From Acanthochlamys bracteata (Eukaryota; Streptophyta; Magnoliopsida; Pandanales; Velloziaceae): DNA of 64,000 nt. How positions within the stretch are numbered: the first letter of the stretch is position 1; every line of letters begins with the position of its first letter. Of this stretch, positions 34,761 to 45,600 are shown piece by piece. The notes beneath the pieces are model-generated. The model did no database searches and had not been told where the DNA came from. It saw nothing but the letters and a program-made list of their open reading frames with translations. Location: the NCBI GenBank assembly GCA_019914995.1, contig CM034129.1, positions 7,639,725 through 7,703,724 on the forward strand, read 5' to 3'. Made by a program: the position numbers and the translations under genes.

Positions 34761-35949
34761 AGTTTGATCTGCATCGTTTTTTAATGTTTTGATTGAAATT
34801 TGTATTTTAAATTTTGCTAAAATTTTGTTATTGGTGATGGTGTTATCGAGATTTATTTCTAAGAAGTTAATTAATGCAAATCTGAGAATTTTTGTTTGTA
34901 TTTTTTGCTTGTTTGTTGTTTATTGTTTTTTTTTTTTGTGTATTCTGTTACTTGACATCGTTTATTTACCTAAGATAAATTGGTGCTTTATTACATGAAA
35001 AAGCTAAATCTCGATTTTGGTATGCTTAATGACAATTTTTTTTATGTACTATTTATTTTTTAGCTGTTTTTCTTACACTTCTAGCCTAAGCACTCTATGA
35101 TTTCAAAGGCAAAGCTTTGACTGTTTTCTAATTTTAAGATTCTTTTAAGCAGATCTTCATCAATTAAGATAAAATATATTTTATTTTATAAAAAAAAAGA
35201 TGCAGGAAACAAATATGATTTTCTCTTGGTGTGGTTGTAGTCAAATGATGCAAATATTTCAAGTTTGGCTTTTTATGTACCACATTTGTCAGCATTGCTT
35301 GGTCTGAACATTGGTTGTGCTGTTAAATAGTCTTTGACAGAGAATACTTGAGTATGAAACATATTTGCAATCATAATTTGTAGTTTGAAGCAGCACTAAT
35401 ATGCAACACTTCAAATAGAATACGCACACATCAAAGAGAAAGAAAAAGTTGTAAGCAAGGATCTGCAATTTAAATTTGCTTCTTTTTCTTATTGGTGAAC
35501 ATAGATTATACTGAGTTGGATATTGTTTCTACTATTATATACACTCACTTTAGGTATATTATATAAATAAGATAGCTATAGGATAGATACAAGAAAGTGA
35601 TCCCTGTGCAGTCAAATTTCACTTCTCTTTAGTCTATTGGTCCTCATGTCATGTCTGGCCAAAATTACCTTGGTACTAAGATGGCACTTTTATCTTTTCA
35701 AGGCTATATGAGAAGATGAGCTTATCCTTTTGGTAATGGCTGAAATCCCTAAACTCTTTCTTTTGAAGTCACATCCTTTAGCTCTCTCTCAGGTGGCATC
35801 ACCAACATCTTTCGTGGATGCCATTATATGAACACTCTTCTATCATGCTTGAGTAGATTATTTCGTACATGTGTTTTTACTAGAATGGCATTGCATGGAC
35901 CCTGTTTGTTTTGAATTCTATTATAATAACTTTTATCTTTGAAAAAAAT

Positions 35950-36274
35950 TGTTACGTTATGGGCCATCAAGCTCCTATTATGGGCCACTATAGTATAAAT
36001 TGTATTTAGAAGTTTAGAGTTTTGAGATTAAAAGTTTCATTAAAAGACTAGTATTAAGTGTCCATGTTGAAGTTCTAATTTTAGTAGAGTTGTAGTAGAG
36101 TTAGAGTTTCGCTCACAAGAGAAGAGCTCTAGTTATAAATAAGAGTGTTTGTACTCATTAAAAGGCATGAAAGAAGAATTAAATTATTTATTTTATTTTA
36201 GTTTTGTCATTAGTTTCTTAGTTTTATCTAAGCATAGAATAGCTTTGCGGCTCGTGCGATCACGAATCGTAATA
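35950..36274 (+). repeat. 5' LTR of element C
   Basis: Matches 40066-40383 with only scattered differences, such as 'gccatcaagctcc' versus 'gccatcgagctcc'. This suggests a fairly recent insertion. It ends CACGAATCGTAATA. Confidence 0.88.
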
Positions 36275-36292
36275 ATTGGTATCAACGCGGTC
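36275..36292 (+). promoter_or_regulatory. Primer binding site of element C
   Basis: TTGGTATCAACGCGG directly after the LTR resembles the initiator methionine tRNA site (TGGTATCA core intact). Confidence 0.65.
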
Positions 36293-36298
36293 GATTCT

Positions 36299-37701
36299 AT
36301 GGCGGATTCGGCTTCAGTTGATCCATTATTTGCAAGACCATCCTATGGCAGATCATTATCGAACAATCATAAAGGCTAGTTACTGGTGGTTCTACCAAAA
36401 TCTCCGACAATTTTAACTTCTGAGCAATCATGCCAACGACAATTAAAAAATCAAAATTCTAGGCAATATTATCCTCTACCTGAAGAGCATTTACAATACC
36501 ACCATCATTCACACCAACTCCTCCTCTCAGACAAAGAAGTGGCAAAGATCGCCGCTGCCGCACGCACAAACAAGATTCAACTTCGATATCGTAACTCTCT
36601 GTGGTACCCTCACTCTTCGTCGCCACCTCTTTATCATGATCCTCCTTATTATAATAATAGCTCTACCTATCCAAACACTTCATATTATGATCCTCTTTAT
36701 TATAACATCAACCCTATACATTCGAACACTTCAAATCATGATCCTTCTGATTATAACACTAGTCCTATTGATCCTAACACTTTACGTCATGATCCTCCTT
36801 ATTATAACACTAGTACTATCTATCATAATACTTCATCAGCCATACACCAACAGCATCATAATATTCCTACAACGGCACCATATTATTCTACGCCTACACC
36901 TACCAAACACCAACTTCTGACTCCTTCCAATCATACACGAGTAATCTTACTCCTAATTTCCATCACCACAATATACAGCCCCCGAAGAATCCGTTCCCAT
37001 ACCAAGCTAGCATCTACAATCATCAACAACCTACCATAACTACTAGCCAACAGCCCACTTAAAATATCCTACTATTGAACCTACAACACTTATCAAATCC
37101 AGTACCCAATCCAAGTCTCTATCCAAATCCACTAATCTCAAACCCAACAAGCACACTAATCACACCCCTTCCTGCACAACCCTTCGTTCTAAATGATCAC
37201 CCACCATCCCTTCCGTTAATCACAGACTTTCCTCCAACCAAAGCCTTTACCGCCACCACCACCGAACCCAAAGCATCACCGCCATTAAGAAAATCTAGCT
37301 CTTTAGAGCGGCTAGACACATTGACAGAGAAACTCAACCAACTCACCGAACTTGTTTTTGGGATGCGACGAGCTGGCACAGCTTCGGGAGATCTTGAATT
37401 CAAGGCTTCCAAACTGCCAACACCGTCGCCGCGCATCGAACCCGAACCTTCAGTGAAGCCCAAAGATATTGAGCACGCCGACTCGATCTCTGAGGGAATT
37501 TCAACAAAACAATCTAAGGAAAAAGGATTTCACGGGATTTCTCCAATGAACTCCGAGTTTGCACGGCCGGAACCAATTTCAATGCCGGCGATCTCAAAGA
37601 GCTCCATCCCGCACGATGACCTTGCTCTCTCACATTGGAACAAGCTCTCAGGTTTTGCCGACAAAAGCTCAAATTTTTGCCGGCGTGCAATGAAATTTTG
37701 A
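36299..37701 (+). pseudogene. Element C interior: Gag-like low-complexity reading frames
   Basis: It starts with ATG at 36299 ('MADSASVDPLF...'), stops at 36379, and continues as a 217-codon and a 208-codon frame at 36386-37039 and 37075-37701. The second frame contains an imperfect repeat around 'DPPYYN', 'SYYDPLYYN', 'SNHDPSDYN' and 'LRHDPPYYN', with period about 19 residues, rich in Tyr, Asn, Pro and Ser. The third is proline-rich with a short helical patch 'RLDTLTEKLNQLTELVFGM'. The position matches Gag, but no capsid or zinc-knuckle motif is seen. The stops between frames suggest decay. Confidence 0.45.
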
Positions 37702-39916
37702 GGCGACTTGACCCACGGGCCCTCGATTGGCGTAGATCCGATCCTCGAAACAGCAAGCCGACCTTATCCTCGTTCGCAATAGATCCTGGAGAACAGATTG
37801 CCACTGCTCTTCGACACCATGTGCCGTCGATTGAGACATACGACGAAGGAGACTATGACTGCTGTTAAAAACAAGATTGGCGTAGGTCTGGCCGAAACCG
37901 CTTGCCGACGGCCTCTTCAATGTCAATTGATCCTGGAGGGCTGGTTGTCATGCATCGCCAATACCTGAAACTGTCAGCTATGACATGCGCTCGAACGAAA
38001 GAAACTTCGATGGCCAAGGCGAAGCAAGGTTTATTAGAAATATTGCTGCAGCAGCTTGAATTGATAAAATGGGTTAAAAGAAGGTCTTTGCCTGAAAAGC
38101 TGATTGACATGTTGACTGAGCTTGTTTCATTCACTTAGTTCTCTATTGAGCCTGAATTTAAGAAGAAGCCCTCACAGGAAGAGAGGATCTCCACTAGGCT
38201 TGATCAGGTGAAGATTGCGAATGTTGTATCGATCAGGCGCCAGAAGCACGCGGAGCTCATTAAACAGGCTGTTGAGCTTTATGCATGTGACCCAAGTTGT
38301 CGATTACTCTCTGATTGTGTCTCTGAATTCTTTTCAATGATGTTCAGCTCTGATGCTGGGCAGTTGAAAGCTCAGAAGCTTAATGAGATCAGATTGGCTG
38401 CAAGGAGGTGCCCATTACTTGATTTGTTAATTGATCATGCCACATATGAAGGATGGTTTGGGTTGAAAAGCTCAGAGATGTTTGCAGAAGAAATTGAACT
38501 CCTGGAGGAGATGTTATGTTTCAAAAAGGATGATGCTCGGATAGTAGGTACCGTGGCTCTACTCAGGTATTTCGGATTTTTGCTTTTCGATTCCGAGTAT
38601 AGAAGTACCAATGAAATAGCAACAAATCGGAAACTTAGAAGATGGGAGCTATATGAACTACTAATTCAAACAAAATTTCAGCAAGATGATTCTGGATGGT
38701 CTACCCCCACTGATAACTTCATCCACAAACTTGGTAGTAATGACAAGCTCGTCATTGAGAGGACTGAGAAAGTGTTATATTTCTCATCTTGAGTCCCTTG
38801 GTTGCCATCTGAAATTATGCTGAGGCCATATATTGCAGGTTTGTTCTTAGTTTTTGATGATGCTAAGGTCAACAAAGCTCTAGAGAAGATAATTGAGTAT
38901 AAGATTATGAAGGTGAAAGGGGGCAGTATGCAGACAGTTATATATATTGAGGAGAAAGTTGAAGAAATCTGCATGATGATGCCATATGATGTAGCTGCCA
39001 CCGTGATACTTCATGGGTTGGGACAGCAGGCCTTCACCACTACAGAAGGAATTTTTCTTGCTGGTTGTTCATATGAAAAAATTCGGTGCTGGTTTCAGAC
39101 GCCTGAGGCTATTCCAGTTAGATTTTATATGCATGAACTCAATATGCATTTCCATAGCAATGTCAACTCTACCACTAAGTTGAATAATGAAGGTACTACA
39201 GCTTCTGTGCCTACTACTCTAATACTAAGTTAGACAGTAAGTGGGGTATCCTCAAAAAAGCTTGCCATCTTGATAGGCCAGGCAAGGTAGATGACACCCA
39301 TATCTACATATGACATCCTCTTAGACAATGAGGGTGTCCATAAGTGTGTTGTCTCTAGCATCACAGTTAAGGTGCTAGTATGGAAGGTTTTGACTGCTAG
39401 GTGGGCATTACTTGAAGATTTAGTCGTTAGCAAGATCCTATCACGTGATGAGAACATGGTTAGAATGCTACAAGAAGGCTGCCAGGTTCTTCTTTACTTA
39501 GTTCTTCTAGAATTGCACGAAAACTTTGAGCATAGCTTGGAGGAAATTGAAGGGGATTTTCACCTACTTCAGAACATATATATTTCTCTTCTGAAGGCTT
39601 TTGTTCAGATGGGTTCGGAGGAGGTTTTAGGTGTAACGAGGCTTATAGGACCTTCTCAGTGACTAGAGGACTGGAACACTTGTCTAACCTGTTGCAGCAA
39701 CTCTACATGCTTATCTCCCACCCTAGGCTTGAACCTTTGCCAGGTTGGAAATGTTTCCTAGTTATGAATCTACTAATTTTTGCAGTATCTATGTTGGCAG
39801 CATTGCTTCACAAGTTGCAGAGGTACTTTTCCAAGATGTATTTCTCAGCACTGGCCATGGAAAGGGGTGATCTTAGTCTTAAGGTCACAATAGGCATACT
39901 TCTCAATTTGTCCTAG
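37702..39916 (+). pseudogene. Element C interior: long broken reading frame, possibly captured host sequence
   Basis: Where pol is expected, a series of frames (37902-38138, 38208-38792, 38802-39233, 39291-39662, 39659-39916) continue each other with single stops and small shifts. They encode a helical, charged product with no polymerase motif. The piece near 38208-38430 ('VVSIRRQKHAELIKQAVELY', 'LLSDCVSEFFSMMFSSD') is faintly like plant DUF2828 proteins from memory, which is weak support. Transduced host coding sequence, or a non-autonomous lineage with its own protein, are both possible. Confidence 0.4.
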
Positions 39917-40050
39917 CTGCTCAGATGCAAGGGGTATGTGGACTGAAGGATTGGTCAATGAAGGGACTGTTCATCATCATTGCAAATTGGTTCTACCGAT
40001 TAGATCTAATAAGCAATAATTTTCTTCAACCTTGAGGACAAGGTTGATTT

Positions 40051-40065
40051 TCAGGAGGGGTGGAA
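40051..40065 (+). promoter_or_regulatory. Polypurine tract of element C
   Basis: tcaggaggggtggaa directly before the right LTR start TGTTACG. Confidence 0.8.
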
Positions 40066-40383
40066 TGTTACGTTATGGGCCATCGAGCTCCTATTATGGG
40101 CCACTATAGTATAAATTGTATTTAGAAGTTTAGAGTTTTGAGATTAAAAGTTTCATTAAAAGACTAGTATTAAGTGTCCATGTTAGGTTGAAGTCCTAAC
40201 TTTAGTAGAGTTAGAGTTTCACTCACAAGAGAAGAGCTCTAACTATAAATAAAAGTGCTTGTACTCATTAAAAGGCATGAAAGAAGAATTAAATTATTTA
40301 TTTTATTTTAGTTTTGTCATTAGTTTCTTAGTTTTATCTAGCATAGAATAGCTTTGCGGTTCGTGCGATCACGAATCGTAATA
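40066..40383 (+). repeat. 3' LTR of element C
   Basis: Pair of 35950-36274. A few small indels relative to the left copy. AAAAT follows as target duplication. Confidence 0.88.
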
Positions 40384-40388
40384 AAAAT

Positions 40389-41400
40389 GTTCTAGTGAAT
40401 CTGTTTTTAGAAACTTATAATGGAATTGTAGAAGATGCATAAAGAGTTAGAAGTGTAGCTTAAGAATGCATACCTCTTTTGTATAAATTATTTCATGATA
40501 ATGAATGCTGTAGGCAGTTTAGAACTTCATACTTTATCTTGATAATACACTGAGTTGCGACTTCCGGAAACAGCTGGCATTACTTGTAAGAGCATTACTT
40601 GAGATTGACGATCATCTTCATGAGGAATGCTATATGTTTTTTGTGGACAATCATAGTAAGTTAAGAGCATTACTTAATTATTCACAAGACGGACTTAAGA
40701 ATGTTCTAATAAAGATGGTGTCAAGGGCTCATCCTTCTCCATCATTTAGTGCCTAAAGGTAAGAGCATTGCATTATTATCTTCAGTTTTGCTTATGCTTA
40801 TACTTTATATGTTAACATCTGACAAATATTTCAGAGGCAAGATGGAGTTGCTAGACTAAAGTTTTGAGAGGAGAGTGTAGACCATGTTATCATATTTTGT
40901 TATGTAAATGGTTTTAGAGCTCTCAAGAAACTTGATAACTCATATATACTCATATTGTTTTGTATTGAGAATGAATTATAATTTTGTTTCTAAGTTAAAA
41001 TTGTATTTATTTATTTTGAATATTGTAATAGGCACAATTAGCTTGCCTATGAGACTAAATTCGCTGTACATATGATAAGATTTTAAAATCTCAGGTTCTT
41101 ATGTCACTAGTGTAAGTTATTCATTAATCTACAACAAAAGGCTAAAAGATTATTCAAGCAATAATTCACTGTTATTGCTGTTGGCTCTTGTGCTTTCACA
41201 AAGTTATATCAATCAGGTGAGGCAACATCATGTGTACGCTTTCATTTATTGTTCTTCCAGTTTCAATGATAGAGGTTTGCATGCATGTAATCCCTTGCTA
41301 TAATTTTATTAAATTATATATAACATTATATAAAATTAGATTAATATAAAAAAAATTAATCTAAAATTTATATTAATAAAATTAATTTAAAATTATATTA
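40389..41400 (+). other. Right interior of element B
   Basis: No transposase, other gene or motif recognised. T-rich, intron-like sequence continuing the left interior (34760-35944). Confidence 0.35.
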
Positions 41401-41747
41401 ATAAAAATTAGTTTAAAATTATATTAATAAAAGTTAGACTAATATAAATAAAAGAGTATTTGAGTCTTTTATAAAAAAATTATTTTCGTTATTTGTTCAT
41501 TTATTTATCTATCTAAACATAATTAATTTGTTATTCTTACTATATATCCAAATATGATAGATTAAATAACTATCCTTTACTATTCATTCTATTACTATTT
41601 TTCCTATCTGTTTTTTTACTTCTATTTCTTACCCATGTATCCAAACACATACCATTAATGAATGGTTACTATATTTTGGCAGGAATAGAAAAATATGTTA
41701 TCTTCATCATTACTTTCATGTCTATCTATAATCCAAACATACAATAA

Positions 41748-42123
41748 ATCATAGAGTCTCTAATGACTAAAATTTCTAAATGACATTTCCGCACTCAGTT
41801 GCCTACAAAACAAGTCCAACAGTTCACACCCATCGAAATTCCTAACTAACAATATAAAATATGTGAGTCATTATTAGATTCAACCACCTAATGGCAATCA
41901 CCAAATGGCACCACCCAAGTGAGGCACCTAGATAGTGCTTTCAGGAATTTTGGCGCCAAGACTAAAATTTAAAAAGTATCCGTATACATCAAGTGCCGCA
42001 TCTAGGACATCAAAAGCACCTGGTTGTTTTTCTTTTTCTTACGCTAGCGCTCTGAAATTCTTTCTCTGTCCATTTCTTCTTGCATTTCTTTGTTCTACTC
42101 CTCCCTCTTCTCAAAGTGTATCA
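41748..42123 (-). repeat. 5' LTR of gypsy element A, part 2
   Basis: Continues the alignment with 28626-29032 ('gagtctctaatga', 'ggcaccacccaa', 'ttttggcgccaag') and ends AAAGTGTATCA, followed by the CAAGC duplication at 42124-42128. Confidence 0.85.
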
Positions 42124-42613
42124 CAAGCCAATTAGGTTGTAGATCATTGTTGATATTCATAAGAAGGGAACTCCACCCATATCTACAATTCCAATAATGA
42201 AATGAGATATATCTAAAATTAAATCAACATCTAAAACTAAAGTAGATGTATTATTTAGCCTCGGTAGAAAAAACAAAAAAGCACGGTGCGAACAATCGAA
42301 GCCAAACTAGTCGGAGCAATATTATTGGTGTAACAAAAGGATGGCCGTAAACCAATCAGATGATGTGTCAATTTCGAATGGATCAAATAGATGAACATGT
42401 GTCACTAGCACTAGTTATCAATATGTATTTTACATTTTGGCGGCGGGTCCCAACCGAATATCAATCAATAAACACTTCCGTTGCATTTCGTACTCGATCA
42501 ATCTCATCTGTCCGGCTTCAATTATTACAAACTCAACTCGCTCAAAACAGAAGAATCAAAAGCAAAGTTTCTGGATAAGAAAGGGAGGGAAAAAAAAAGT
42601 TCATTACAGAATC
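42124..42613. other. Right flank of the gypsy element and HHL1 upstream region
   Basis: The first 80-100 bases continue the repeat paralogous to 851-935. The rest would contain the HHL1 promoter and 5' UTR; I see no diagnostic box. Confidence 0.4.
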
Positions 42614-45600
42614 ATGGAAGTTGGGTTTTCGATGCACAGGTTGTCATGCACGCCGCTCGCCGGCGGTAAAAGTCAGAGGAGAATGTTAGAAGACAGTTTC
42701 TCCGGTGTTTCCTTGAAGAGAACTGAGGAGTCCCGGCTCCTGCAACAGCAGAGGAAAAGAGTAAATGGTGGTGGTGGAAGCTAAGGGGAAGAAAGGAATG
42801 ATGGCTCGACAGTTCCAACGGCCGCCTCCGCCTCCGTTACCGACGATTGAAGATGACGGGAACCCAAGATTCGTATTCAGTTTTCTTCGTGGAAATACTC
42901 ATAATCGTAAATAGGATGGGTAATTTTCTTAGATACACAAATTTTGTTTATGGGCTTGACCTCAAATTCTCCGACAATTGTGAATTTCTTTTACAGTTTT
43001 TGCTCAACTTATAGGTATATTATCATTTGGTAAGTTGTAGCGAGAAGCTGGTGAATAATGGCTTCAGTACTTGCAGGTGTATCTGTGGTATCCACTTAGC
43101 GTCATTGCTGGAGGGACAACTGCTAAGATTATGGTTGCAGCTAAAGACAACTTCCTCGGGAAATATATCTACAAAGACACCATTACCAGAAATCTTGCTG
43201 CTGTCGTATACAGGGTATTTTCCGGCTAGTTGTTTTATTTCTGCTTTAGATTTTTCATCAAATTAGTAACAACTCATATGATGTTCATTTGAATATTTAC
43301 CATAGAACAGTAAAAATGATTCATAAATATAAGTTCGTCTTCCAGAGTCTGTGCCCACAGACTAAGAATGAAATATAAATCAAGGCTAACCATACTACAC
43401 AAAATTCAAACTAACATGTAGATAACTGAACCAGGCATCTCTTAGAGTGTGTACATCTTCATTATTTTATTTTTTTTTTGAAGCTAGTCCCTTGGTAGAG
43501 TAAAAAGTTTCTCTTGTTATCCTTCAGAATTTGTTACTAATCTTGTATACTTTTATGGCATGATTCGTTTATGAGATTTCTGTTCGACTTGCATGCGTAA
43601 ATTTGATGACAAGTTCATTGCCAACTAAATTTGTTGCAAGTTAAAAAAAGATAGCTGCTTGTGAAAATCTGGTCCTGCTCAGATTAGCGGTCTGTAATCT
43701 TTATCATTGCTACTTGTTCTCCTATTGAAAAACTGTTGCTTCATCCAATTGCCACTCACCTAGTTTGTGTGATAATTGGTAAAGCATCCCACTTCAAGCA
43801 GAAAGGTGCCAAGGCTTCAAATCCCCAACAGTATCTGTTAACAAAAACTGTCCCTACATGTAATGTGTGTTTAGTTGACGAAGTTGGAACAAGTTTGGAG
43901 GGTTCATGTCATATGCAGTAAACAAAATACCATTTGTGTTTTACTTACGCATACATTGTGAATTCAGGTTTTCTCTAAATTCAAGAGAAGTACCTATTGT
44001 TGCTGGAATTGGATGATTGTTCTGAACTTGTAACTTTTTTATATGCAATCTGACTTGTGATGCATCAGGATGAGAAGGAGATACAAAAGATGGCATTCAA
44101 GCAATATCGTGTACTGAGATCAGCCACTCAATTTAGATATGGATATAAACTTGTGGTAGCCTTCAGCCCTGTAATGAATGTGTCAACCTCTCTTTTTATT
44201 TAAATGAATAATTATTTACTTGATTTCTGCATACCATATTTGCAGGAAAATAGTAACTTGAGAGCTGCACTTTCAACAAATGATGTAATTGAAGTATGAT
44301 TTCTTTTCTTGTCCGCAATTTGTTATTCATATGCTCATACCAACTCATTGTTTGAAGTATATAACTGGATTTTCTCATAATCATCCTTATAAATTAGTAT
44401 GTAATTCGTAGATTGTAAGTTATCATTTTTTTAGAAATAAGTTAAATCATGTTCCCTCAAAAATGAGAAAAGAAAAAGAAAGAAAAAGAACAACTACTTC
44501 AAAGTATTACGTGTGGCATTAGCATGCGTCTTCTATTCTAAAGATATGCCCCTTACTTCTATCTAACTAGTTTCCACCCACGTGCTAGATATGGATCTAT
44601 GTGGTATGAAAGTTTTAGAGTTCTTGTTAATATTATCATAATAAGACCTTTTCTGGATTTTAATGAATATTACTTATTAGCAATTTTTCAGCTATAAGGG
44701 ATTTTCCTTATAAATAAAGTTCTTTCTTTAAAGGCAATTATCAATGTTCTTTTCTAAATTTATGATTTTTGGAAAATTGGTAAGCTTGATTTTAGATAGA
44801 AGTCCTGAATAACTATACTTTAATTTGAGAAGGAAACATCAATAATTTCCTTAATTTAAAATGGGTTTAGAATATATTTTTATAAAGTCGAAATTTCAAA
44901 AGTACTGGTCAGATCATCTCAAAACAATAATTAAAACTTGTGATTAATCAAAAAGTATATTACACGATAAATACTATTTAATAATATGTATCTTTCAAAA
45001 CAGAAGGTGGTCTTATTCTTTTATTATACTAAGGTGTTTTAGGTTTGAATATTCGAACAACATTAGTTTAATCTTAGAATATATAGTTCCTAAAAAGATA
45101 TTGATTATAGTTTACAACTTCTATTTTTCTAAAACTCTCTCTAAGTATGAGTTATTATTCTAAATCCATGTTGAAAGTTTTTAAAATATTAATTTCTAAT
45201 TTTGCTAGGGTCGTGTTTTAATTGCGTGAAAATGAGTTTCGCGAAAGTGAATTTCGTAAAAATAGAATTTGGTGAGAAGTGGAGTCCAGTAGAAGTAGAG
45301 TTCGAGATGGTAACTGAAATATGTGAAGTAAAATTTAAATTAAAGTTTTGGTAAAAGTCTAATTCGGTGTGGAAATTAAAGTAGAGTTCAAGGTGGTAAA
45401 TGAAATACGTGAAATAAAATTTAGAGTGGAGTTTCGGTAAAAATAAAATTTCTTGTGAAATAAAAGTATAGATCATAGTAGAAATTGAAACACGTAAAGT
45501 GATCCGAATTCAAAATTTGGAGGGAGAAAGTAGAGTTAGATGGCATTAAAACATGCCCTAAAAGTTTTTTGGAGAATAAACTTTGCTAAAGTTTATAGTA

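Larger units (their letters stand above)
35950..40383 (+). mobile_element. LTR retroelement C without recognisable pol, 4.4 kb
   Basis: The direct terminal repeats 35950-36274 (325 bp) and 40066-40383 (318 bp) are nearly identical and start TGTTACGTTATGGGCC. The 5-bp duplication AAAAT lies on both sides (35945-35949 and 40384-40388). A primer-site-like TTGGTATCAACGCGG follows the left LTR. A polypurine tract (tcaggaggggtggaa) precedes the right LTR, after the motif 'accttgaggacaagg' common in plant gypsy elements. The interior holds open frames but none shows reverse transcriptase, RNase H, integrase or protease motifs. It is therefore non-autonomous. Confidence 0.88.
33715..41744. mobile_element. 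Long-TIR DNA element B (8.0 kb) inside the gypsy LTR
   Basis: The insertion is flanked by TAA on each side and cleanly splits the gypsy 5' LTR. Its outer ends are CGGTATATTTGGAT and, reverse-complemented, TTGTATGTTTGGAT. The inverted similarity then extends about 300-400 bp: 'ggtaagagataaaaataag', 'ttatttaatcttactat' and 'gatagataaatgaa' on the left match inverted counterparts in about 41400-41680. A 3-bp TAA duplication would fit the PIF/Harbinger group, but the TIRs are much longer than usual there. No transposase is visible. About 4.4 kb of its length is the LTR element C; without it B would be about 3.6 kb. Confidence 0.75.
28430..42123 (-). mobile_element. Ty3/gypsy chromovirus-like LTR retrotransposon A, decayed and interrupted
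   Basis: Both ends are TGATACAC...GTGTATCA and the target duplication CAAGC is exact on both sides. Transcription is on the minus strand, so the right LTR is the 5' LTR. Removing the 8-kb insertion in that LTR leaves about 5.7 kb, normal for this group. Gene order is gag, protease, reverse transcriptase, RNase H, integrase. Every region has stops or frameshifts and several catalytic residues are lost, so it cannot be autonomous. It has a MITE in gag and element B inside its 5' LTR. Confidence 0.9.

Noticed and set aside
36636-36920. 94-codon Ile/Leu-rich frame overlapping the element C interior
   Set aside because: It is the out-of-frame shadow of the Tyr/Asn/Pro repeat frame in the same region and only reflects the DNA repeat.
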